Assembly (NCBI GenBank): GCA_003133425.1
Contig: PKXI01000143.1
Coordinates: forward strand, 1 to 6,160
DNA: 6,160 bases
Direction of reading: 5' to 3'
From: Acidobacteriaceae bacterium
GTDB taxonomy: Bacteria > Acidobacteriota > Terriglobia > Terriglobales > Acidobacteriaceae
Shown: positions 1-6,160 of the stretch, piece by piece
How positions within the stretch are numbered: position 1 is the stretch's first letter
Layout of the letters: every line of letters starts with the position of its first letter
The notes under the pieces: generated by a model
Seen by the model: the letters and a program-made list of their open reading frames with translations, nothing else
The model's database searches: none
Told to the model about the DNA's origin: nothing
Program-made: the position numbers and the translations under genes

Positions 1-1
1 T

Positions 2-295
2 TATACGGTCAAAGACCTAGTGGAGTCCTTTCAGCGCTTCTGCCAAAAGCACTGCCCGACACGTGCCAAAATAAAGCCCAATCACTCGGTTCATCGTTTT
101 GTGGTGACGGACTGGTTCGCATTCGACATCGCAAATCTTATGTACGGACAAGCTTCCGTGTACCTACCTCGTAAGTTTGAACGTTACCAGGAAGCTAGGG
201 CCCATTTCGGTTTGCGAAGCAGGCGGGCAAGGAATTGGGGTGGGAGTCCGCAGGCTCGCGAGAAGTTGTCAATGCGCTCGGCGCCATTGGAGTAA
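2..295 (+). CDS. Partial hypothetical protein, 3' end only, possibly frameshifted
   Basis: The frame is open from the left edge of the window to a stop at 293-295, so the true start lies outside; the GTG at 20 is only the first internal start-type codon. I do not recognise the family. Up to about base 208 the translation looks like a real protein, with mixed aromatic, basic and hydrophobic residues (for example VVTDWFAFDIANLMYG and VYLPRKFERYQEARAHF). After that it becomes Arg/Ser/Gly-rich and shadow-like. A different frame, starting near 211 and stopping at 310-312, continues in a more protein-like way (AGKELGWESAGSREVVNALG), so one base may have been gained or lost near 205-215. The gene could then be a pseudogene ending at 312. 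There are no cysteine motifs, membrane segments or catalytic signatures I can name. The coding call is weak. Confidence 0.35.
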   Translation, partial: YTVKDLVESFQRFCQKHCPTRAKIKPNHSVHRFVVTDWFAFDIANLMYGQASVYLPRKFERYQEARAHFGLRSRRARNWGGSPQAREKLSMRSAPLE

Positions 296-312
296 CTGGC
301 GACACTGCATAG

Positions 313-727
313 AGGACTCTCCAATCTGGGCGGCAATGCATGGGACGCGCCCGCATGTCCTCGCTGACCCTACCGCATTCCACAATGTCTCTGGGGATAA
401 TGGCGCGTCGTAGAGTGCAAGTCTGACCGCTCAGGCCTCTCACCCTTCCGAATGTCATGAAGGGTAGGGAATCCCGGCGTTAGAACTTCGCAGTTCAATT
501 CAAAGGAGCAGGATTCGAGAAAGTTATCAGCATTTCATGATCAATCGGACGTTTCTCGCCGTTCTATAGGTCGCATCGGCGCGTGTCCTACCACCATCCT
601 CGAAAAGCACCTGATAACGAAGAGGTGTTTTCCCCGGCAAATTCATCAACGCATTGAGATTGCTGGTGAGCACAGGGTCGGTGTGACAAAGAAAAGCCGG
701 AGCCGAACAGTTACCCCCTCTTCGCCG
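313..727. other. Gene-poor stretch between the partial gene and the recombinase
   Basis: About 415 bases with no convincing coding frame on either strand. Open frames here are short, lack a ribosome site, and give Arg/Pro/Ser-rich translations typical of noise. The only structure I see is the hairpin at 442-465. There is no tRNA cloverleaf and no long direct repeat I could match elsewhere in the window, so I cannot point to an attachment site. Together with the neighbouring recombinase, this fits a decayed mobile-element flank, but that is inference. Confidence 0.5.
442..465. repeat. 7-bp hairpin, acccttc / gaagggt, 10-nt loop
   Basis: acccttc at 442-448 pairs perfectly with gaagggt at 459-465 around a 10-base loop. 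It lies about 130 bases past the end of the partial upstream gene. No T-run follows on the plus strand, so it is not a standard Rho-independent terminator. It may be incidental. Confidence 0.35.
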
Positions 728-1639
728 TCACAACTGTACTGCGTTTATCTTTCCCTGCAACTCAGGCCCGGATGCGGGCCGCAGGTAGCGCAAGGTACTC
801 TCCAGGTCGCTGTGCCCGGCAAGACGCTGCACGGTGCGTACGTCAACGTTATTGCGCAGCAATGTCGTCAGGCAGGTCCGCCGGAACTTGTGCAGATTGA
901 ACTCCAAACAGCCTCCCCGATAACCGGGCTCCTTCAGTCTCGAGCAACCTTCACAACGCCCACATGAGAGTCCGGCCTCGTCCGCCAACTGCTTAAGAGA
1001 CTCAAGCAAGACGGAATTGGGCCGGTCATTCTCTGTCCCAAGCACCAGCATCTTGCCCCCATGACTCTCTTGCCAAGCCCGAAGCTCGACCACAAAATCA
1101 TCCGGCAATGGTAGTTCGCGCTGTTCACTGTCCTTCACCCGGAATCCCCATTCGGGCTTTCCCCGCACCAGGATGGTGTTGTTCACGAGGTTCAGGTCTC
1201 TGAATTCCAGATGTCGCAGTTCCTGGTCGCGGAGGCCGCACTTGAGGGCCAGCAGGATGCAAATCCTCATGTACGGGTCAGCAGCTGCCAGGAGAGCCTT
1301 GTACTGGTCAGGCTCATAAACCGTTGGCAATCCTTCCTCATACTTGGGCTTGGGCGGGATGTTTGCTTTATCTATGCCGGCGAATCGCAGCCAGGATACG
1401 ATCCGCACATGCTTATTTGAGACGGTCCGGTCGCCGCACTTGCGCTTTCGGAGCGCAGCGTGGAACCGGTATATGTCTTCCTTCCGAATCTCGTCGACGA
1501 ATGTCTTCTTGACGAGCCCGAGGAACTCCTTGGTTGCCGACCGCGCCATACTCGCCGCCGCCATCGCCCCGCGGGCCTCAGCATCGGAGATGTAGGCCGC
1601 CGCCGATACTCGAAGGGTCTTGCGGTCCTCGGCGATCAC
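728..1639 (-). CDS. Tyrosine recombinase / phage-type integrase, probably N-terminally truncated
   Basis: Site-specific DNA strand exchange enzyme of the lambda-integrase (XerC/D-like) superfamily, 303 residues as called. A core-binding SAM-like domain spans about residues 6-90 and the catalytic domain about 110-290. The catalytic set is complete: Arg137 in GLRDQELRHL, Lys169, His250-x-x-Arg253 in LHKFRR, His276 in AGHSDLE, and nucleophile Tyr285 in LRYLRP. A cysteine cluster (C226, C229, C232, C244) sits just before the HxxR motif and looks like a small zinc-binding insertion. The start is doubtful. The first start-type codon is GTG at 1637-1639, with no Shine-Dalgarno before it, while the frame stays open for 17 more codons to a stop at 1691-1693 without ATG, GTG or TTG. 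Relatives with an N-terminal arm-binding region are usually nearer 350-400 residues, so the 5' end is probably lost. There is no excisionase or phage gene nearby; it looks like an orphan remnant. Confidence 0.88.
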   Translation of the reverse strand: MIAEDRKTLRVSAAAYISDAEARGAMAAASMARSATKEFLGLVKKTFVDEIRKEDIYRFHAALRKRKCGDRTVSNKHVRIVSWLRFAGIDKANIPPKPKYEEGLPTVYEPDQYKALLAAADPYMRICILLALKCGLRDQELRHLEFRDLNLVNNTILVRGKPEWGFRVKDSEQRELPLPDDFVVELRAWQESHGGKMLVLGTENDRPNSVLLESLKQLADEAGLSCGRCEGCSRLKEPGYRGGCLEFNLHKFRRTCLTTLLRNNVDVRTVQRLAGHSDLESTLRYLRPASGPELQGKINAVQL

Positions 1640-1948
1640 TATCTGGAGCCCGGCGTCTTGGGCGGCTAGCCAGCATGTGCGAATTGGATTTTAGCCGAAG
1701 CGAAGTATTCGCAATGGTGGATTCCAGGCTCAGGGCCCATGTGGCAAGGGGACACGTTGCATAACACATTCAAAATCAGTAAATCCACGTTGCATTCCAT
1801 GATAATGGTTCGGAGTACTGACTCTTCGGCGATTGGCGTGTTTGTTGGGAAAATGTCAGATTTCTGGCAAGATTTGTGGCGCCGCGCGGCGTGATTTTGA
1901 GTGTTTCAAGTGGGACCTGTCTGGCGTCAACTACTCTTTCCGGTCGTG
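1640..1948. other. Non-coding stretch upstream of the recombinase and downstream of the cyclase
   Basis: About 309 bases between two minus-strand genes, with no supported gene. It contains the 17 open codons upstream of the recombinase GTG, a 10-bp direct repeat (1753-1762 and 1786-1795), and a 12-bp perfect GC palindrome (cgccgcgcggcg, 1880-1891) 57 bases past the cyclase stop. No T-rich tract follows the palindrome in the cyclase direction, so I do not call a terminator. No clear -35/-10 pair for the recombinase was found on the minus strand. Confidence 0.55.
1753..1795. repeat. 10-bp direct repeat cacgttgcat, two copies 33 bp apart
   Basis: cacgttgcat occurs at 1753-1762 and again at 1786-1795, in the same orientation. 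The start-to-start distance of 33 bp is close to three helical turns, so both copies would face the same side of the DNA. They lie 114-156 bp upstream of the recombinase GTG. Iterated sites here could be operators or integrase arm sites, but two 10-bp copies could also be chance. Confidence 0.35.
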
Positions 1949-4219
1949 TCAGGAGTTCCGGCGCTCGGCTTGCCGAGTCCCGATTTCGCATTTGGTGTGT
2001 TTGATCGCGTACATGGCGGCGTCGGCGGCGCTGAGAAGATCGTCCCTGGTGGCGCCGTCCTCGGGATAGAGGGCAATGCCGACGCTTGCCACACCGTGCA
2101 GGACTCGGCCCTCAATGGTGAATGGCTCCTCGAAGGAGCGTTCGAGGCGGAGAGCGATCTCCTCGACCTTGGCGCGGTTGCGAACCAGAGGCAGAAGCAC
2201 GGCAAATTCGTCGCCGCCGAGCCGAGCCACCATATCGACGTTGCGCAGTTGGCGCTTCATGCGCAGCGCCACTTCCTGCAGGTACAGGTCTCCGAACTGG
2301 TGGCCATAGAGGTCGTTCACCTGTTTGAACTTGTCGAGGTCGATGTAGATCAACCCGAAGATGCCGGCCTTGAGGCGGGCTTCCTCAATCTGCCGATCCA
2401 GATACTTGTCCAGCGAGAATCTGTTGTGAATGTTGGTGAGCAGGTCGAACTCCGAACGGTGGAGCAGGTCGGTGTACAGGCGCCGGGTCTCGATGGCCAG
2501 AGCCGTTAGCGCAGCGGCCATGGAAAGAGCGCCCGATTCGTTGTCGCTGGGCTTGGCGTGCGGGTCGAACGCGGCAAAGATCGTGCCGAGCGCGGACCCG
2601 GCATGGGCAGGAATCTCGGCGTGGACGATGCGCAGGGCGGTGAGCTTCGGCGGGCAGTTCCCGAGCTGCGCCCCATCGAAGATCTGGCACCAGCAGGGAG
2701 CGCCGCGCAACTTGAAGGAGACCAGTTCCGTGATCTCTTCGACGATCTCGGCGAGTGGACGGGAGCCGTTGATGTCCTCGAGGATGCGGCTGCGCCGCTG
2801 TTCGATGAGCCCCAGCGCGGCGATTTGCCGGCGCACTCTGTGCTCGATGGCCCAGCCCCTGATGCCCACGGCGAAGACGACAGCGAGCAGCAATCCAACG
2901 AGGAGGATGAGGTTGCGAACGGTAAGCAAGGAGGGCCTGGCGACGACCACAATATCGTCAAGGGAGCGCATGAGGATATTGAACGGCACATCGCCGATGT
3001 ATGGATTGGAGTTCTCGAGCATACAGATGCCGGCGACGCGAACCCTGGAACCCAGGGGTATCTGCTTTATGGGCGGCGGAATCCAGCCGGGCGCGTCCGG
3101 ATGGCGATAAATGGCAGAGAACATCTGGCCATCGGAGACCAGGACATATTCGTCCTGCGAGGCCTCCCGGACCTCCGTCACCACTTGCCCTTCGATGGAG
3201 ACGAGGTCGAATATGTGCTTGCTCGAGGCAAGCTGCCGCCAGGACACTTGCCTGGGTGTGATGGGGGCAGACGGCGGGAGTTCCTGAACTTCGCCACTGG
3301 AGAGGCTGAGAAAGCCGTCATGGATGTCGGGGTAACCGGTGACGTCAGCCTGGTCGCCTATGCGCAGGGGCTCCTCAGACCGGGTCATGATCCACAGGCT
3401 TCTGGGTCCGCTTTCAAGAACTAGAGCCGAACCGGGTTGATAGTAGGTGATGGTTCCGTGGACCCTGATTCGTTGAAATAGATACCGGACGTCGTAGCCA
3501 TTGAGGATCTCATCCATGGGTGTGATGGGGAGGGCCCACGGGCTGGAGGTCGCGCGTTTGAGGATCTTCACGTCCGCAAGCGAAGAAACGTGCAGCAGAA
3601 CCCCTGTCTGCTGCATCTTGCCGTCGAAGTGTCCGGATGCGACTCCGGTAACCTCGACCTCGGCGTCGAGCAGGCCTTTGAGCGCATTTGGATCGCTGCT
3701 ATTCACATCTACGTCAACGTATCCCCCGTCGGTGAGCATCTTGAGGACGATGGTGCGGACGGGGGCTACGTAACTCAACTCCAGGTCGGCGGTCCGGATG
3801 ACCGCATGCAAGGTGACGAGCATGCAGTCGAGCCGGCCAGAGATCATGTCATCGAAGCTGGCTGGGACAGGCTTGATCGCGTCATTGTGACGGAGCAGGG
3901 TGATGCTGTTGCTGATCACGATGGGGTGATAGCTCGATTGCGTAGTTCCGCGCACGAAGATGCGATCGCCAGAATCCAGTTTGGCATCCGTGGGGTACTG
4001 CACATAGACGGCCGTGTCGCTGTCCTGAACAAACAGCGTTCCCTCGTATCCGCGATAGAAGACAACCGTCGCTTCGAAGGCGACGGGAATTGCTTGGCTG
4101 GCTTCAGCATTCGTCAAGGCGTGGATGGCGCGGAGAGTGGTGAGCGTGGCGGGCGCGGCAGCCCAGGCAGCCGAGGCGCATCCGAGAATGATCGCGAATA
4201 GGGGAATCAACCTCTTCAT
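1949..4219 (-). CDS. Envelope-sensing diguanylate cyclase (tandem OB-like modules, TM, GAF-like, GGDEF)
   Basis: Predicted to make cyclic di-GMP from two GTP in the cytoplasm in response to an envelope signal; 756 residues. The N-terminus (MKR, hydrophobic stretch, AWA-A near 18-21) is a signal peptide, which sets the ATG start; no strong Shine-Dalgarno is visible. Residues about 43-427 form four all-beta OB-like modules (43-112, 130-220, 245-315, 335-427). One transmembrane helix lies at about 432-454, then a charged linker (456-486), a GAF-like region (about 487-582) and a GGDEF domain (588-745). The cyclase signatures are intact: DLLT (592-595), metal-site Asp627 in YIDLDKFK, Asn635-Asp636, YGHQFGD (638-644) and GGDEF (668-672). 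The inhibitory I-site RxxD is present as R659-N-V-D662, so product feedback is expected. There is no EAL or HD-GYP domain. An ILGC stretch (11-14) also resembles a lipobox. The gene is divergent from the 4690 gene across 470 bp. The ligand is unknown. Confidence 0.93.
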   Translation of the reverse strand: MKRLIPLFAIILGCASAAWAAAPATLTTLRAIHALTNAEASQAIPVAFEATVVFYRGYEGTLFVQDSDTAVYVQYPTDAKLDSGDRIFVRGTTQSSYHPIVISNSITLLRHNDAIKPVPASFDDMISGRLDCMLVTLHAVIRTADLELSYVAPVRTIVLKMLTDGGYVDVDVNSSDPNALKGLLDAEVEVTGVASGHFDGKMQQTGVLLHVSSLADVKILKRATSSPWALPITPMDEILNGYDVRYLFQRIRVHGTITYYQPGSALVLESGPRSLWIMTRSEEPLRIGDQADVTGYPDIHDGFLSLSSGEVQELPPSAPITPRQVSWRQLASSKHIFDLVSIEGQVVTEVREASQDEYVLVSDGQMFSAIYRHPDAPGWIPPPIKQIPLGSRVRVAGICMLENSNPYIGDVPFNILMRSLDDIVVVARPSLLTVRNLILLVGLLLAVVFAVGIRGWAIEHRVRRQIAALGLIEQRRSRILEDINGSRPLAEIVEEITELVSFKLRGAPCWCQIFDGAQLGNCPPKLTALRIVHAEIPAHAGSALGTIFAAFDPHAKPSDNESGALSMAAALTALAIETRRLYTDLLHRSEFDLLTNIHNRFSLDKYLDRQIEEARLKAGIFGLIYIDLDKFKQVNDLYGHQFGDLYLQEVALRMKRQLRNVDMVARLGGDEFAVLLPLVRNRAKVEEIALRLERSFEEPFTIEGRVLHGVASVGIALYPEDGATRDDLLSAADAAMYAIKHTKCEIGTRQAERRNS

Positions 4220-4411
4220 CGGGCAGAATCCGATGGAACATGGCTTGTGTTATCTGGCCCCCAAGAGCATCTATCGGCAGAACTCGCCGATGCATGATTC
4301 CGCCGTAGAGAAGAATCCGGGAGGTTGTGCGCAAGCAGAAACAACCGAACCGATGCGCTCTATATCTTACTCCGGCGGCGACAGATCCGGCAGTCATCTT
4401 TGGGGTACAGG

Positions 4412-4616
4412 CAGGGCAATCGCATTTGGGATTTTCTTGACATCCGAGTTGCGGAAAAAGCCCGAGTCTGTCTACTTTCGACTTCTTCCGGTGCTAATTG
4501 GATGGTACATGGCCCTCAAAATGGCGGTTTTCGGCAACCCCAATTCGACCTATGCCGCCGAAATCACCTTCACGACCTGCGATCTGTGCCTGAAAAATCC
4601 AAATGCGATTGCCCTG
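4412..4616. repeat. 25-bp inverted repeat pair (23/25) around a 155-bp spacer
   Basis: Bases 4412-4436 begin cagggcaatcgcatttgg. Bases 4592-4616, read on the other strand, begin with the same 18 bases and continue with 5 matches in the next 7 (tttgggattttc against tttggatttttc). The match stops sharply at both ends, outward and inward, and no target-site duplication is visible. This is far beyond chance at such short distance. It could be the ends of a small non-autonomous (MITE-like) element, two opposed copies of a dispersed extragenic repeat, or the base of a long hairpin in the leader of the downstream gene. The sequence alone does not decide. Confidence 0.75.
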
Positions 4617-4679
4617 GCGAGCACGAAGTTCGGATTGACACCCGGAAGCAAAGTGAGGCGCTAACATTGATTCTTGATC

Positions 4680-4683
4680 GGAG
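4680..4683 (+). promoter_or_regulatory. Shine-Dalgarno GGAG for the ferredoxin-methyltransferase gene
   Basis: GGAG at 4680-4683 lies six bases before the ATG at 4690. It fixes the start there, rather than at frames opening further upstream. Confidence 0.7.
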
Positions 4684-4689
4684 ACCGCG

Positions 4690-6045
4690 ATGGAACCGTT
4701 CCGCTTTCACCTGTTCGTCTGCACACAGCAAAAGCCGGAGGGTGTCTCTTCCTGTCCGGCCAGCGGGTCATACGCAGTGCTCAACGGGCTGGACCGCGAG
4801 ATACAGGCACGCGGTCTGGGCAGAGATGTGCAGGTCACTACCTGTGGCTGTATGGGACTATGCGATGAAGGTCCCGTGATGGTTGTCTACCCCGAAGGGG
4901 TGTGGTACCGGCGTGTGCAACCGTCCGATATACCTGAAATCGTCGCTCAGCATCTGCTTGAAGGCAAACCGGTTGATCGGCTTATCTGGAACGACGCCTC
5001 TGCGATGAAGGCCATGTCGATCGAACATGGGGAACACTTCCGTCAAGCGATGGCTGCCCGCGAGAAAGCAGGGACGCTGCCCGATCGCCTGAATGAGATG
5101 ATCCGCGCCTACATGCCGAGCCGTTGTATCCTCACGGCGTTTGAACTCGACATCTTTACCGCCGTTGGGGACGGAGCCAATGCTGAACAGATCGGGGCGC
5201 GAATCCAGGCGAATGCCCGAGCAGTAGGCGTGCTGCTCAACGCGCTTGTTGCTCTTGGCCTGCTCTTGAAGTGCGGCGACCAATACAGGAACACGCCCGA
5301 ATCCGCGCGTTTCTTTGTTCAGGGCTCCAAAGACAACCACCGCGATGGCTTGCTGCACACAGCCAACATCTGGCATCGCTGGAGCACGTTGACCGAGGCG
5401 GTACGCCGGGGTACGCGTGTTCCGATCTATCAGGATAATTCCCCCGAATGGACACCCAACTTCATTGCCGGTATGCAGCGCAACTCCAAGGATCGCGCCC
5501 CATCTGTAGTGAAGGCCCTGGGCACAACCGGTGTTCGACGCATCCTCGATCTCGGCGGCGGCTCCGGCTCCTACTCCATCGCGTTCGCAAAGGCTTGCCC
5601 CGATGTGAAGTGCGAAATACTCGATCTACCGGAGGTCGTGCCGCTCACAGCCGAATATGTCCGCAAGGCCGGCGTCGCAGCACAGGTAACCATGCGCGCT
5701 GGTGACATGCTTCGAGACAATTTCGGTTCCGGCTATGACATCATCATGCTGAACGCGATCTGCCATATGTTTTCAGAGGAGCAAAACCTGGACATCTTCC
5801 ACCGTGCCCGCCAGGCACTGGCGCCGAATGGCCGCCTGGTCGTGCAGGACTTTATTCTCAATCCCGATAAGACCGGACCGCAGCACGCTGCACTGTTTTC
5901 AGTGAACATGCTCGTGGGCACCGAAGCGGGCGCCAGTTACAGCGAGGTTGAATTCACATCCTGGATGAAAGCTGCCGGGCTCACCGAGGCGCACCGGATC
6001 AAGTTGCTCGGGCCCAGCGATCTGATTGTAGGTCACGCGAAATAG
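4690..6045 (+). CDS. [2Fe-2S] ferredoxin-like domain fused to a SAM-dependent O-methyltransferase
   Basis: A 451-residue cytoplasmic two-part protein. Residues 1-90 match the thioredoxin-like [2Fe-2S] ferredoxin fold: C11-x10-C22 and C54-x3-C58 as expected cluster ligands, the CMGLCDEGPVMVVYPEGVWY block (54-73), plus an extra C52. A linker (about 92-130) leads to a helical dimerisation/winged-helix region (about 132-210, with IRAYMPSRCILTAFELDIF), then a class I methyltransferase domain (about 215-450). The SAM loop is ILDLGGGSGSYS (285-296), with acidic Asp312 in ILDLPEVV and a later LVVQDF strand (383-388). This resembles the PF00891 group (acetylserotonin, hydroxyneurosporene and BchU-type enzymes), which methylates small aromatic or isoprenoid-like hydroxyls or carbons. 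The substrate is not readable from sequence. It has a good ribosome site and is monocistronic in view. The frame is continuous with no stop or slip between domains, so the fusion is genuine in this sequence. The role of the cluster (electron transfer, redox control or structure) is unknown. Confidence 0.92.
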   Translation: MEPFRFHLFVCTQQKPEGVSSCPASGSYAVLNGLDREIQARGLGRDVQVTTCGCMGLCDEGPVMVVYPEGVWYRRVQPSDIPEIVAQHLLEGKPVDRLIWNDASAMKAMSIEHGEHFRQAMAAREKAGTLPDRLNEMIRAYMPSRCILTAFELDIFTAVGDGANAEQIGARIQANARAVGVLLNALVALGLLLKCGDQYRNTPESARFFVQGSKDNHRDGLLHTANIWHRWSTLTEAVRRGTRVPIYQDNSPEWTPNFIAGMQRNSKDRAPSVVKALGTTGVRRILDLGGGSGSYSIAFAKACPDVKCEILDLPEVVPLTAEYVRKAGVAAQVTMRAGDMLRDNFGSGYDIIMLNAICHMFSEEQNLDIFHRARQALAPNGRLVVQDFILNPDKTGPQHAALFSVNMLVGTEAGASYSEVEFTSWMKAAGLTEAHRIKLLGPSDLIVGHAK

Positions 6046-6076
6046 ACTCCAAGCGCTTCCGGATATCGGAGTCTTT
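6044..6076 (+). terminator. Possible Rho-independent terminator of the methyltransferase gene
   Basis: agactcc at 6044-6050 pairs perfectly with ggagtct at 6068-6074, and the T-run 6074-6076 is only three bases long. The 17-base loop is large, though it contains short self-complementary parts (aagcgctt, gatatc). The stem begins inside the TAG stop codon. The position is right but the T-tract is weak. The remaining bases to the window end show no gene. Confidence 0.4.
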
Positions 6077-6160
6077 ACGCTGCGGTTCGATACTCATCAC
6101 CAACCATCAAGTGCGTTAGGCGGAGTCGGCGCCCCAAACCTAGACCCATTGCACACTGAG

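Larger units (their letters stand above)
4220..4689. other. Divergent intergenic region with an inverted repeat
   Basis: 470 bases between the divergent cyclase and ferredoxin-methyltransferase genes. It must hold both promoters, but I find no convincing -35/-10 pair for either. Open frames run through it on both strands, including a 57-codon ATG frame on the minus strand at 4494-4667 and longer plus-strand frames. None has a credible ribosome site or recognisable protein, and they overlap each other and the repeat, so I treat them as chance. The main structure is the 25-bp inverted repeat at 4412-4616. Nothing else stands out between 4220 and 4411. Confidence 0.6.

Noticed and set aside
1880..1891. 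12-bp perfect palindrome cgccgcgcggcg after the cyclase as a terminator
   Set aside because: Too short a usable stem once a loop is allowed, and no T-run follows in the cyclase direction.
1901..4201. Long plus-strand open frames opposite the cyclase gene
   Set aside because: They are antisense shadows in GC-rich coding DNA; the minus-strand frame has a complete set of domain motifs.
4437..4442. Second perfect TTGACA just inside the left repeat arm
   Set aside because: The bases 16-18 downstream are GC-rich (gcccga) with no -10-like hexamer.
4325..4664. Plus-strand open frames across the intergenic region
   Set aside because: They overlap in different frames, lack ribosome sites, and have composition unlike the neighbouring genes; no domain recognised.
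4635..4667. TTGACA (4635-4640) and TAACAT (4662-4667) as a promoter for the 4690 gene
   Set aside because: The spacer is 21 bp, well outside the usual 16-18 for a sigma-70 promoter; no better -10 exists at the right distance.
4494..4667. 57-codon ATG frame on the minus strand (starts MLAPHFASG)
   Set aside because: No Shine-Dalgarno, no recognisable motif, and it overlaps the right repeat arm; probably a chance frame within a non-coding repeat.
6078..6110. ggttcgatac as a tRNA T-arm
   Set aside because: No acceptor, D or anticodon arms can be built around it.

Overview
The window looks like a chromosomal stretch from a moderately GC-rich Gram-negative soil-type bacterium. Acidobacteriota of the Bryobacterales/Solibacter kind is my best guess. 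The guess rests on the look of three proteins: a tyrosine recombinase ending in an LHKFR...GHSDLESTLRYL block, a membrane diguanylate cyclase with an 'EQRRSRILEDINGSRPLAEI' linker, and a ferredoxin-like/methyltransferase protein. This is recollection of family style, not a database result.

Layout, left to right. Bases 1-312 hold the 3' end of an unrecognised plus-strand gene that enters from outside the window and may carry a frameshift. Bases 313-727 show no convincing gene, only a small hairpin. A minus-strand tyrosine recombinase (728-1639) follows; it has all catalytic residues and a four-cysteine insertion, but a poor GTG start and probably a lost N-terminus. Bases 1640-1948 are non-coding and contain a 10-bp direct repeat 33 bp apart upstream of the recombinase. 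A large minus-strand gene (1949-4219) encodes an envelope-anchored diguanylate cyclase: signal peptide, four OB-like beta modules outside the membrane, one transmembrane helix, a GAF-like domain and an intact GGDEF domain with an I-site. A 470-bp divergent intergenic region (4220-4689) carries a 25-bp inverted repeat with two mismatches (4412-4436 / 4592-4616). A plus-strand gene (4690-6045) encodes a natural fusion of a thioredoxin-like [2Fe-2S] ferredoxin domain to a dimerising SAM-dependent O-methyltransferase. It is followed by a modest terminator-like hairpin.

The left third (partial or broken gene, eroded integrase, long gene-poor stretches) reads like the scar of an old mobile element. 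The right two thirds look like ordinary host genes. The cyclase and the methyltransferase are divergently transcribed and share an intergenic region; nothing in the sequence proves a functional link. I saw no rRNA, tRNA, CRISPR array or complete insertion sequence. The most notable item is the ferredoxin-methyltransferase fusion, followed by the duplicated OB-pair sensor and the inverted repeat.
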